Assembly: GCF_032854445.1 (NCBI RefSeq)
Contig: NC_088301.1
Location: 21,939,808-22,003,807, forward strand
Reading direction: 5' to 3'
DNA: 64,000 nt
From: Liolophura sinensis
Lineage: Eukaryota; Mollusca; Polyplacophora; Chitonida; Chitonidae
This document shows positions 11,299-21,880 of this stretch, piece after piece. The notes beneath the pieces were generated by a model, which was not told where the DNA came from, searched no databases, and worked only from the letters and a program-made list of their open reading frames with translations. Each line of letters begins with the position of its first letter. The stretch's first letter is position 1. The position numbers were made by a program, and so were the translations under genes.

Positions 11299-14100
11299 GG
11301 GCAGTGTAGAAGCTTTTCTGGTGTGGACCCATTGCCCTGTCGATTAGTGGCTGGGCAGTGTAGAAGCTTTTCTGGTGTGGACCCATTGCCCTGTCGATTA
11401 GTGGCTGGGCAGTGTAGAAGCTTTTCTGGTGTGGGCCCATTGCCCTGTCGATTAGTGGCTGGGCAGTTTAAAAGCCTTTCTGGTGTGGACCCATTGCCCT
11501 GTCGATTAGTAGCTGGGTAGTGTAGAAGCCTTTTTGGTATGGGCCCATTGCCCTGTCGATTAGTGGCTGGGCAGTGTAGAAGCTTTTCTCCTGTGGGCCC
11601 ATTGCCCTGTCCATTTGTGGCTGGGCAGTGTAGAAGGTTTTCTGGTGTGGACCCATTGCCCTGTCCATTAGTGGCTGGGCAGTGTAGAAGCTTTTTTGGC
11701 GTGGGCCCATTGTCCTGTCAATTAGTGACTGGGTAGTTTAGAAGGTTTTCTGGCGTGGGCCCATTGCCCTGTTGATTAGTGGCTGGGCAGTGTAGAAGCT
11801 TTTCTGGTGTGGGCCCATTGCCCTGTCCATTAGTGGCTGGGCAGTGTAGAAGCTTTTCTGGTGTGGGCCCATTGCCCTGTCGATTACTGGCTGGGCAGTT
11901 TAAAAGCCTTTCTGGTGTGGACCCATTGCCCTGTCGATTAGTGGCTGGGTAGTGTAGAAGCCTTTTTGGTATGGGCCCATTGCCCTGTCGATTAGTGGCT
12001 GGGCAGTGTAGAAGCTTTTCTCCTGTGGGCCCATTGCCCTGTCCATTAGTGGCTGGGCAGTGTAGAAGCTTTTCTGGTGTGGACCCATTGCCCTGTCCAT
12101 TAGTGGCTGGGCAGTGTAGAAGCTTTTTTGGCGTGGGCCCATTGTCCTGTCAATTAGTGACTGGGTAGTTTAGAAGGTTTTCTGGCGTGGGCCCATTGCC
12201 CTGTTGATTAGTAGCTGGGCAGTGTAGAAGCTTTTCTGACGTGGACCCATTGCCCTGTCCATTAGTGGCTGGGCAGTGTAGAAGCTTTTCTGGGGTGGGC
12301 ACATTGTCCTGTCGATTAATAGCTGGGCAGTGTAGAAGGTTTTCTGGTGTGGGCCCATTGTCCTGTCGATTAGTAGCTGGGCAGTGTAGAAGGTTTTCTG
12401 CTGTGGGCCCATTCCCTGTCGATTAGTGGCTGGGCAGTGTAGAAGCTTTTTTGGTATGGGCCCATTGCCCTATCGATTAGTGGCTGGGCAGTGTAGAAGG
12501 TTTTCTGGTGTGGGCCCATTGCCCTGTCGATTAGTAGCTGGGCAGTGTAGAAGGTTTTCTGGTGTGGACCCATTGCCCTGTCGACTAGTGGCTGGGCAGT
12601 GTAGAAGCTTTTCTGGTGTGGGCCCATTGCCCTGTCGATTAGTGGCTGGGCAGTGTAGAAGGTTTTCTGGTGTGGACCCATTGCCCTGTCCATTGGTAGC
12701 TGGGCAGTGTAGAAGCTTTTCTGGTGTGGACCCATTGCCCTGTCCATTAGTGGCTGGGCAGTGTAGAAGCTTTTCTGGTGTGGGCCCATTGCCCTGTCGA
12801 TTAGTGGCTGGGCAGTTTAATAGCCTTTCTGGTGTGGGCCCATTGCCCTGTCCATTAGTGGCTGGGCAGTGTAGAAGCTTTTCTACTGTGTGCCCATTGC
12901 CCTGTCGAATAGTGGCTGGGCAGTGTAGAAGCTTTTCTGGTGTGGACCCATTGACTTGTCCTTTAGTGGCTGGGCAGTTTAGAAGGTTTTCTGGCGTGGG
13001 CCCATTGCCCTGTCCATTAGTGGCTGGGCAGTGTAGAAGCTTTTCTGACGTGGACCCATTGTCCTGTCGTTTAGTGGCTGGGCAGTGTAGAAGCTTTTCT
13101 GGTGTGGGCCCATTGCCCTGTTGATTAGTGGCTGGGCAGTGTAGAAGGTTTTCTGGTATGGGCCCATTGCCCTGTCGATTAGTGGCTGGGCACTGCAGAA
13201 GGTTTTCTGCTCTGGGCCCATTGTCCTGTCGATTAGTGGCTGGGCAGTACAGAAGCTTTTCTGGTGTGGGCCCATTGCCCTGTCGATTAGTGGCTGGGCA
13301 GTGGAGAAGTTTTTTTGGTGTGGGCCCATTGCCCTGTCCATTAGTGGCTGGGCAGTGTAGAAGCTTTTCTGCTGTGGGCTCATTGCTCTCTCCATTAGTG
13401 GCTGGGCAGTGTAGAAGGTTTTCTGCTCTGGGCCCATTGCCTTGTTGATTAGTGGCTGGGCAGTGTAGAAGGTTTTCTGGTATGGGCCCATTGCCCTGTC
13501 GATTAGTGGCTGGGCAGTGCAGAAGGTTTTCTGCTCTGGGCCCATTGTCCTGTGGATTAGTGGCTGGGCAGTATAGAAGCTTTTCTGGTGTGCGCCCATT
13601 GCCCTGTCGATTAGTGGCTGGGCAGTGTAGAAGCCTTTTTGGTATGGGCCCATTGCCCTGTCGATTAGTGGCTGGGCAGTGTAGAAGGTTTTCTGCTCTG
13701 GGCCCATTGTCCTGTCGATTAGTGGCTGGGCAGTATAGAAGCTTTTCTGGTGTGCGCCCATTGCCCTGTCAATTAGTGGCTGGGCAGTGTAGAAGCCTTT
13801 TTGGTATGGGCCCATTGCCCTGTCGATTAGTGGCTGGGCAGTGCAGAAGGTTTTCTGCTCTGGGCCCATTGTCCTGTCGATTAGTGGCTGGGCAGTATAG
13901 AAGCTTTTCTGGTGTGGGCCCATTGCCCTGTCGATTAGTGGCTGGGCAGTGTAGAAGTTTTTTTGGTGTGCGCCCATTGCCCTGTCGATTAGTGGCTGGG
14001 CAGTGTAGAAGCCTTTTTGGTATGGGCCCATTGTCCTGTCGATTAGTGGCTGGGCAGTGCAGAAGGTTTTCTGCTGTGGGCCCATTGCCCTGTCGATTAG
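11299..14100. repeat. 54-bp minisatellite, ~52 copies, open on both strands
   Basis: The unit starts 'gggcagtgtagaagctttt', continues 'ctggtgtgggcccattgccc' and ends 'tgtcgattagtggct'. 2802 bp / 54 = about 52 units. Variant classes differ at the 'aagcttt / aaggttt / aagcctt' site, at 'ccctgtcgatt / ccctgtccatt', and at 'ggtgtggg / ctctgggc / ggtatggg'. Because 54 is a multiple of 3 and the consensus lacks stops in some frames, long frames arise on both strands. The minus strand has up to 375 codons (12979-14106) of an 18-residue repeat like MGPHQKSFYTAQPLIDRA; the plus strand has up to 242 codons of GVGPLPCRLVAGQCRSFS. A 2-bp deletion near 12411 breaks the frame. Higher-order periods are visible: 432 bp (11468-11760 repeats at 11900-12192) and 162 bp (13470-14040). 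No promoter or flanking exon was seen, so it is taken as non-coding. Confidence 0.95.
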
Positions 14101-14167
14101 TTTCACTTGTTTACGCTGTCATCTTTAGTCAACTTGTTTGTAATAATTTATTTCACATTTCTGTGAC

Positions 14168-14529
14168 CGGCCCCCGGTAGCTCAGTTGGTAGAGCGTTCG
14201 CTTCGGGAGCGGCAGATGCAGGGTCAATCATGGTCTGAGTCACATCTAAGACCTTAAAAAAGGAAATTGTAACTTCCTCGCTTGGCGTTCAGCATGAAAG
14301 GGATGGTACAACGACTGGTTGACCCGTATCAGTATTATGGCTTGGGCGGGGCGCCTTACTTGCCTTTGGTAAGGCGTCTCAGTGCAGCAGCACTAGATAA
14401 AAGAGCAGCCGAAATCCGTCCTGCAACAAGGAGGCACATTACATGCACTCTAAGGATTCCTTCGTCGTCATATGACTGAAAAATTGTTAGGTGCGACGTT
14501 AAACCCCAAGCACTCACTCACTCACTCAG
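14168..14529 (+). mobile_element. SINE family A, full length, perfect 11-bp target duplication
   Basis: The tRNA-like head has a box A ('gtagctcagttggtagagcg') and a degenerate box B. A conserved core follows ('cttcctcgcttggcgttcag', 'cgtcctgcaacaaggaggca', 'cgtcgtcatatgactgaaaa'), then the tail 'ttaaaccccaagcactcact'. Flanking duplications 'atttctgtgac' lie at 14157-14167 and 14530-14540. The head is not a working tRNA: the T-arm is mutated and the family is repeated. The element inserted 57 bp after the 54-bp array. Confidence 0.95.
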
Positions 14530-14540
14530 ATTTCTGTGAC

Positions 14541-15373
14541 TAGAGGACTTTTATTGTAGCCTTTTGAATCCTTAGACGGGTCAGGGCCTAGTGATTAAGT
14601 CGCTTGTCTTTCAATCATCAGGACACACAAGGCGCGGTGTGTTTATGTCCTTGGACAGAGAAGTTGAAGATTCCTGTGCGTACAAAACTGGTCCCAATTA
14701 AGTGATTGAAACATTTGTTAATAAGAATTGAATCGGTAAATTATTCATGAAATCATTAAACAATGCGTGGAGATTAGAACCAGGCACAAATTACAACAGT
14801 TCAAGCGGAACGCACTGTACCCGATATTCCTGGGTTAAGATTTGCTGGAAATTAGTTTACACGTCTCAATGCGTCATTGAAAAGTTCAAAGCTTTACCTA
14901 AGTTTGTTGATACATCAAGCAGGCACCTTCTAAACGTGTTCACTCTAATATCGCTGACTTGGAAAACATCCAAAAAAACCCCAACACAACCAGCCTTTCT
15001 ATTTACGTTTTTCTTTTTTTCAAATTGAATATCAATTAGAAAACGATAAAAAAAACAGTCTATCTCGATCTTAAAGCTGTCGTGTATACTTCAATAATAG
15101 ACTACGTTCCCCCAGCAGCTTTCCTTAAATTTATGATTCATATCTCCGTCGCATATGATAGCCAAATATAAATTACGAAGTCTCTGCAATATCCACATGT
15201 ATATTTTGTTTGACTGAGAGGTTCATATTCAGAGAGTGTTTTAATTCAGACTAGAAACTGGACAAACACAAAAATCCACAAGCATTTCCTATATTCCGCA
15301 TTCCTCTAAGAATTATCTGTCAGTTTCTCGGAAACTGAGATTTTAGAGAAGAATGTATAATGTAATTAAAGAC
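14541..15373. other. Unassigned DNA
   Basis: No conserved frame or repeat seen. The 93-codon frame at 14747 is not recognisable. Confidence 0.4.
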
Positions 15374-15790
15374 GTGCAGTATAGAGAGTAGAACCAGAGT
15401 AGCAACGACAGTGTGATAGACGTACAGCCTTGAGAGCAGAACCAGAGCAGCGTCGACAGTGTGATAGACGTACAGCCTTGAGAGCAGAACCAGAGCAGCG
15501 ACGACAGTGTGATAGACGTACAGCCTTGAGAGCAGAACCAGAGCAGCGACGACGGTGTGATAGACGTACAGCATTGAGAGCAGAACCAGAGCAGCGTCGA
15601 CAGTGTGATAGACGTACAGCCTTGAGAGCAGAACCAGAGCAGCGAAGATAATGTGCAGATGGCAAGAGCAGCGTCGACAGTGTGATAGACGAATAACATA
15701 GAGATTAGGACTAGAGCAGGGGCAACAGTGTGATAGACGTACAGCATAGAGAGTAGAACCAGAGCAGCGAAGATAATGTGCAGATGGCAA
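15374..15790. repeat. 48-bp minisatellite, ~8 copies
   Basis: The unit approximates 'gagcagaaccagagcagcga' plus 'cgacagtgtgatagacgtac' and 'agccttga'. 48 bp is 16 codons, so frames stay open on both strands (plus: RAEPEQRRQCDRRTAL; minus: GSALKAVRLSHCRRCS). Two variant units contain 'gaagataatgtgcagatggc'. Judged non-coding. Confidence 0.9.
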
Positions 15791-16018
15791 CACGTGACAG
15801 GTGAATTCGGTCTATTAATAACAGCAATAAATTCTTAAATAATAACAAATTACATATCCCCTATCATCGTGGCTTAAGCAGAATTAGGTAAAGAAATGTT
15901 AATTGGAATTTAGAAGCTGTCACGGGTCTAGAATTACCTAAAATGCTGTGATGTCATCACATTCAATATACAATAACATTAAAACAATGCAAAGACTCCC
16001 AGGTACCTCTGTAAATAC

Positions 16019-16262
16019 ATTGTTCTCGCGGGACAAAAGATTTAAGTATTGCTCTTCTCAAGAGGCCAATAAATTCTCTCCATTTCGTGGGTGACACGGG
16101 TGAACTAATTTCCTCCATGAATTGCTAAGCGCTCACTCACAGAATTAGCATTTCTTTCTGTACTCTTGAATTTCTTTATAATGTTGAAGTTGAATGAGTA
16201 ATTTCTTAATTGAGTTGTTCCAAAATGGGCAGTTTAATTTCCTTTTTCAGTTACATTCAAAA
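16019..16262 (+). repeat. Dispersed repeat J, copy 2
   Basis: Aligns with 4248-4500 in direct orientation (see that entry). Confidence 0.7.
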
Positions 16263-16283
16263 AGTCGCCAAGCCAAGTATTGA

Positions 16284-16335
16284 TTTGTTTATTTATTTGG
16301 TTGGTGTTCAAGAACATTTCAGTTATTCAAGGAAA
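16284..16335 (-). mobile_element. SINE family B tail fragment
   Basis: 'tttatttatttggttggtgt' then 'caagaacatttca' is the reversed family B tail lacking the 'acgccgta' block. Confidence 0.6.
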
Positions 16336-16675
16336 CCAAACTCCGCGTCCATCCACAGGCTCCGAACAGGCCTTCCAAGCCCACAGCCAGCTGGATTCTT
16401 CTACACATTCACTCCACAGCCACGATAGCCCTAATCTTTCAACAATAGAGTTGGGCCGGTTGTAAAATGTTGGAAATTAAAAGTAGTTTGATTGTTGGAT
16501 TATTCTTAAGAGACCAGACGGATGATAGGTCTACCGTATTTATTCATTCCAGCATGACTATACACGAGTTAATAACTTGTGAGTGGGCAAATAAGTGAAC
16601 AAAACCCTTGTTTAAGGTCGTCAAATTTTTTCTGCTATTTTATGTAATCTTAATTCACGTGAGAACGGCTTTCTA

Positions 16676-16910
16676 TTGGTGGGCTACCTACTATATGATG
16701 TAGATTTTCATATGGCCGTTACGATGGGCTATCTATTATTTGAGCCACCTACATATGATGTAGATTTTCATATGGCCGTTACGATGGGTTACCTATTATT
16801 TGAGCCACCTACATATGATGTAGAATTAATATGGCCGTTACGATGGGCTACCTATTATATGAGCTACTTACATATGATGTAGATTTTCATATGGCCATGA
16901 CGATGGGATT
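16676..16910. repeat. 60-bp tandem repeat, ~4 copies
   Basis: The unit includes 'gggctacctattatttgagc', 'cacctacatatgatgtagat' and 'tttcatatggccgttacgat'. The first copy is partial and the third carries a small deletion. Confidence 0.9.
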
Positions 16911-17639
16911 TTAAAGCACAATGACATGCCCTGCTCCTTTAGTAAAACATTAACTGTTTCACTGAGCACTTGATCAACTCATTAAGAAGGTAAAATGCGA
17001 GTGTGGAATTTGGAGTTTATAACGATTTGGAAAAGCGTAATCAAAAGCAATATGAAACCTTTTAAAAAGGCAAGAAACATTCAGTCTTACAAAGCAATCT
17101 AGTTACATTATTTTGTTTTGGTTGGAGCAACTTTTTTCTTACATGATGCTGGGTTTTATCTGCAGCGCTCGAAGCTAACAGCATTTTGGAGTTAGTCACA
17201 GAAGGCGTCAAACGAGTAACGGATTCATCTGTAGGAGAGTTTCTTCTGAAAAACGTATTCAGCAATGCAGCTATATATCGACCGTGGCATGGTTGATCGA
17301 CCTGAGATATAGCACAGTCAGGAAGAAGGCAATATTAGAGGAGAACTTTAAAGTAACGCTCTTATCTTTGAGGTACAAACTCGGTACAAACGGCATCTTT
17401 CCTAAAGCTGTTGATGTCATCTGTGATATTACGCAACGTTGAGATATTAGAGATCGAGAAAACATTATTGGCAGGAAAATAATCTCCCAGGTTTCGACAT
17501 TGCATAATGTGGCGGGGAGAGGGGAGGGGGGGGGGGCTAAACTCCTGGCTTTCACTGTGTTGTAAGCTATGGTTGGGTAATACCTGGGTGGCCATTAAGA
17601 TTTCTCAAATGAACACGATTTGCTTACAAAAAAAACTTT
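16911..17639. other. Unassigned DNA containing a G-rich tract
   Basis: No gene recognised. At 17514-17536 a run of four or more G-tracts (ggggagaggggaggggggg...) is a candidate G-quadruplex. Confidence 0.4.
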
Positions 17640-17765
17640 GGATATTTGTGGGTTTCCCCTGGCCTTTGCCCGGTTTTCTCCCGCCATAATGTTGGCTGCC
17701 GTCGTGTAAGTGAAATATTCTTGAGTATGGCGTAAACCACCCATGAAATACATAGACAAATAAAA
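17640..17765 (+). mobile_element. SINE family B, 3' part
   Basis: 'gtgggtttcccctggcc', 'ccataatgttggctgccgtc' and 'gaaatattcttgagtatggc', followed by an A-rich tail. Confidence 0.85.
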
Positions 17766-17829
17766 AAAGATGGCGAAGTGAGCTTATTTCCACCCAGCTT
17801 TGTAAGATTTTTCTTCCGGACTATGTCCA

Positions 17830-18135
17830 GCTATTTCCCCAAATTTGTGATTAGTTCCTCCGTGTCCAGTTATATCCTATCGGCTGTGTCCGGTTATTTC
17901 CCCAAATTTGTCATTGGTTTCTCCGTGTTCAGTTATTTCTTCTCGGCTGTGTCCAGTTATTTCCCCCGATTTGTCATTGGTTTCTCCGTGTCCAGTTATT
18001 TCTTTTCTTCTGTGTCCGGTTATTTCCCCACATTTGTCATTGGTTTCTCCGTGTCCAGTTATTTCTTTTCTTCTGTGTCCGGTTATTTCCCCACATTTGT
18101 CATTGGTTTCTCAGTGTCCATTTATTTCCTCTCGG
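17830..18135. repeat. 63-bp minisatellite, left part
   Basis: The unit approximates 'tttccccaaatttgtcattg', 'gtttctccgtgtccagttat', 'ttcttctcggctgtgtccgg', 'tta'. There are about five copies, open as a 21-residue repeat (YFPKFVIGFSVSSYFFSAVS). The array resumes at 18370-18412 and again, degenerate, at 19258-19450, so it has been split by insertions. Confidence 0.9.
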
Positions 18136-18369
18136 GGCTTCCGTGGCTAGTTGGTTAGCGCGCCAGCGCAGCGTAATGACTCAGGAGCATCTCACCAATG
18201 TGGTCGCTGTGAGTTCAAGTCCAGCTCATGCTGGCTTCCTCACCGGCCGTATGGTCGAGGATTTCCCCCGGGCTCTGTCCGGTTTCCTCCCACCATAATG
18301 CTGGCCCCCGTCATATAAGTGAAATATTCTTGAGTACAGCGTAAAACACCAATCAAATAAATAAATAAA
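18136..18369 (+). mobile_element. SINE family B, full length, inserted in the 63-bp array
   Basis: The tRNA-derived head has box A ('gtggctagttggttagcgcg') and box B-like 'gtgagttcaagtccagc'. The core 'cctcccaccataatgctggc' and the tail 'gtaaaacaccaatcaaataa' follow. The flanks 'tttcctctcgg' (18125-18135) and 'tttcccctcgg' (18370-18380) form an 11-bp target duplication with one mismatch, and both are pieces of the 63-bp unit. Confidence 0.95.
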
Positions 18370-18412
18370 TTTCCCCTCGGCTGTGTCCGGTTAATTTCCC
18401 ACATGGTGATAA
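18370..18412. repeat. 63-bp minisatellite, middle remnant
   Basis: 'tttcccctcggctgtgtccg' and 'gttaatttcccacat' continue the unit interrupted at 18135. Confidence 0.8.
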
Positions 18413-18417
18413 GCTGT

Positions 18418-18900
18418 TGTGTGCACGGCACGCTGACAATGGGGCATTCCACAACTGCCCGTGAAAGTGTAGCTTCTCAGGGCGGACAAGTCTAGAGTAG
18501 CGCCTGTATGCTGGCGATGTATGTTTCATAAATATATACAAAATCACTTTCAGTGTGGAGAGAGATTAAATGTACGTCATCGCGCGAAGAGACAATAAGG
18601 GATACAGGCTCCAAAAATAATATCTCAAAAAGTAGCAAGTGGCAAAACACAAGCTCACAAAGTGCTGCGAACAGAAAATGGAGTACAAATGACGAATGCC
18701 GAATGACGTGAAAGCCGATATCTCCAAACCCGGCAAAATCCTTCACAGTAGATGACAGTAAATATGACTGCTCTCAAGTGGACTTGTATGACTGCGAACT
18801 TCACAACTCCGTCGCTTGTATTTATAGGTTAACGTACAGAAAATTCTAGATGGTTTGATCGTAAACATGTTTACAACACACATATTTCCAGAATATAAGC
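18418..18900 (+). repeat. Dispersed repeat H, copy 1
   Basis: Matches the reverse complement of 61560-62030 at roughly 75-80%. Shared blocks: 'gcacggc.cgctgac.atgg', 'ccacaactgcc', 'gaaagtgta.cttctcag', 'gtaaatatgactgctctc', 'cttcacaactccgtcgct', 'gtaaacatgtttacaac'. Together with repeat I next to it, it fills the gap in the 63-bp array (18412 to 19258), so it probably belongs to one insertion. Confidence 0.75.
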
Positions 18901-19100
18901 GTCATGTCCGACATTCATATACTATTTGTAGTCCTTAAAAGGCGTTCCAGGTCGATAATCGCAAGATCCCTTTCCAAAACAACGTTTAACACTAGCTCCC
19001 ATAGACAAAGGTATGTAAGAAATTATACAAATAAGAAATAAAGCCGGTAAAAAGTTCAATATCAAAGTTCAAAGGTATATCTTTGAAGAAGGTATACCCT
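18901..19100 (+). repeat. Dispersed repeat I, copy 1
   Basis: Related to 23280-23560 and 28790-29175. Shared: 'gcgttcc.g.tc.ataat', 'caa.atc', 'tttccaaaacaacgtttaac', 'gtatgtaagaaatta'. Confidence 0.6.
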
Positions 19101-19257
19101 ATATACAATTACACTAAACTCATAAACACCGAAGCCTCGGGAATGCTCGACTGAATTACAGTGCAGGCTATAACGTACATAAATGGGGAAATGTAGGTCA
19201 TACAATGACCCGTAAAACAAAAAGAATATAATACAATGTATAAAGATGGCGTTCGTA

Positions 19258-19450
19258 ACACCAGTTATTTCCCCAAATTTGTCATTGGTTCCTCCGTGTA
19301 CAGTTTATTTCCTCTCCACTGTTATTTCCCCAAATTTGTCATTTTTTCCGTGAACAGTTATTCCCTCTCGGCTGGGTCCGAACATTTCCTCTCGACTGTG
19401 TCGGGTTATTTCCCCAGATTTGTCATTGGTTTCTCCGTGAACACTTATTT
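19258..19450. repeat. 63-bp minisatellite, right degenerate part
   Basis: 'gttatttccccaaatttgtc' recurs with 'attggttcctccgtg' and related words. The unit decays rightward to about 19620. Confidence 0.75.
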
Positions 19451-19989
19451 CTTATTTTCTCCAGGCTATGTCCGCTTGTTTCGTCGATGTTCTCTACATG
19501 AACTTTTTCCGCGTCTGGTTACTTCGTCTAGACTTCGTCGGATAATTTCCTACGGGTGTGTCCACTTATTTTTTACAGTTTCTGTCTACTTATTTCTTTC
19601 GGGTTGTGTGTTGTTAATTCCTCTCTTAACAAGCCCAGAAGTATAAAACGGCCTCCTATTACAGACAAATCTCAATGAACCTGTGATATATGTCAACATA
19701 TTAACTTTCTACATTATTTACTACATCTTCCCGGTCGAGAACACGCCGTTTACTTGTTCAGTAAAATAACCGTGAAATAATACAAATTGTAACTTTTTCC
19801 TACTTGCTCTTTCCTCTACTAATATCACAAAACTATTAATAGTCAAATGTTAATCAAATGCCTTCGTTTGGTTCAAATCGGACCTTTTAGAAAGTTTAAA
19901 CACCAATGGAAACCTTCGTGAAATCACACCCTACCTGCTTACAATGTCCAAGAAACTTGCACTTTGTCATGTCCACGGGTTATATGACG

Positions 19990-20480
19990 ATTTTTCTTTT
20001 CGTTATTTTTAAAGCAGATAGTTCGCGCCTGCCATGTATTCCCTGGAGTCAAACACACAACGTCATCAAAAAACCTTTTCGCTTTTGTGCCATATTCTGT
20101 TTGATCCGGAAGTGAAGCTCCTTTCCTTCCTGTACAGCCGCCGGTAACACGTGACCCAGTGTCTTGCTCCCACAGCGACTGACGAACGAACAGCCCTCGC
20201 TGAACTCACAGCTTCTATCGATGCCTCGGTTGCTCTGTCCTTTAATCTGGTTGAATCAATCAACAGTGAATGCCATTATCTGACACATTATTACATGGAT
20301 TTATTCCTCCTCATTCCAAAAAAATGGTAAATAGTTCCGCTACGGCTTATGTCGGCAAAATGCAAATAAAAACATCGACTGAAAGAGGTTTGCTTACTGG
20401 CGGGCAAATTACGCACCGAAATCTCAAATTATCCTGGGATGTTTGCCCAGTCTCCTTATGCCCTGGGACCTTATGCCCAC
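19990..20480 (+). pseudogene. Repeat F, inverted copy with decayed coding sequence
   Basis: Matches the reverse complement of 50140-50650 and, in its left part, of 55440-55600. Read on the plus strand from 20107, the frame runs P-E-V-K-L-L-S-F-L, stop, H-V-T-Q-C-L, then A-L-A-E-L-T-A-S-I-D-A-S and S-I-N-S-E-C-H-Y. The 50-kb copy in its own frame gives P-E-M-K-L-I-S-F-L, H-V-A-Q-S-L, P-L-A-D-L-I-Y-S-I-D-V-S and S-V-N-S-K-C-H-Y. Similarity at the protein level in one frame points to a former coding sequence, now broken by at least three stops here. I do not recognise the protein. Confidence 0.6.
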
Positions 20481-21805
20481 AAAATTCTGGCAAGGTTGAG
20501 AAAAAAAAAAACTCTGTTACCGTGCTCATGCATATTTTCCACAAAATGAATGCCATCTGAAATCTACAACAAGAGCTGTCACCATAAACACACCACTCAC
20601 GATAATTAAACACTGAACGTAACACTTGGGACAAAAACACTGATTGTATATGACATCACATACGAACACAATTACACGGTTTAATACACATGTAAAATCT
20701 CATATATAATTTTATTGTTTTGCTTTTTTCACCCCGTAAAATAGTTTTCGGATCCAATTGTACTTGAATACATTTTCTGACCGATGCTTGCGTTGATTCT
20801 ACACACGTAATTACCAGTAGTTACCATTTCATTGGAGTGGACGACTTTAGCAATACACGGAAAATGATCTATTCATCCTCTCGAAGGATGCATATGTTAC
20901 AAGAAGACGCGGATATTCTTTAATTTTAATTGATGATTTATTATTTTGTTAATTTTGAACTACACGCACTTTCGTATTTAAACAGGAAGGTGTTATCATC
21001 TTTGGCATTCGTAAACGTTCATAATGTTTAGCCAAGTTTTCTAACATTTAAAACCCTTTGGTTTCTAGACATTTAACAGGACTCGAAATACCTTATTAGG
21101 TTTTGTATGAGCAAAACCCCGAATCAATGAGATTACAAAAATATACCTCTTTTGACTTTTTTGATTTCTACCTATTACCCTTTTGTCTCTTTTTGCTGTT
21201 TGTGCCGGTGGACTATTCTTGACTGTGCAGTCTCTCTGTGTATATGGTAAGACAACCTTACTCACTGTTCAATAAGGTTCTTTATCTGATATCTAGAATG
21301 CTGTTTACCCGATATCAAAGTTAGGTTTTGTGACACTAGGAAAAAAGATGTTCTAGATATTTGGAAGTTCCTTGATGCACATGTAGCATATTCCAACCAG
21401 AAAATAATAAAATCATTCCCCACAGCAGCCAAGCCAATCCGACATAGGTAAAAAAATATCCTCTGATATATTGTCTGCCTATTTTTCTTTCATTTCATCG
21501 GTGATTTATTTGAACTATGACATAATGCCGTGAATTTTTTGTCACGTGTAAGTAGCATTGCCTACATTGGCGTATAAAGTCAATATATACTCAGAGCTGT
21601 AATAAAGTGAAGCAACATTTACAGACACCCTAAAAATAACTTCAAGACTATAGTGTATGTTAAGTACATAAACAGCTCCGTTCTGGTTATAAATTTACAG
21701 AAAATTGCAGTTACGTAAGGAAGAGATCGTAGACATACAATAAAGCCTTTCATGATTTTACATCAATATGTATGTTAAAAGATGGTATTCCAATAATATA
21801 AATGT
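20481..21805. other. Unassigned AT-rich DNA
   Basis: Short frames only; nothing recognised on either strand. Confidence 0.4.
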
Positions 21806-21880
21806 CCCCGGTGGCCGTGGTGATTAGCGTGCCAGCGAGTTTCAATGACCAAGGAGACTCTCAACTCTAGCTGCGGAGAA
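21806..21880 (+). mobile_element. SINE family B, tRNA-like head only
   Basis: 'ccccggtggccgtggtgatt' then 'agcgtgccagcgagtttcaa' corresponds to the family B 5' end; the remainder is absent. Confidence 0.6.

Noticed and set aside
12979-14106. 375-codon minus-strand ORF
   Set aside because: It is made entirely of 54-bp minisatellite units, and the plus strand is open too. No promoter, signal or flanking exon; kept only as a finding to test.
14168-14240. tRNA gene-like sequence (also at 37303, and on the minus strand near 36800, 42150, 43860, 52690)
   Set aside because: All are heads of family A SINEs: a degenerate T-arm, followed each time by the same SINE core and tail, and flanked by target duplications.
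17514-17536. G-quadruplex candidate as a regulatory site
   Set aside because: G-runs fit the motif, but there is no gene nearby to relate it to; noted in the region description only.
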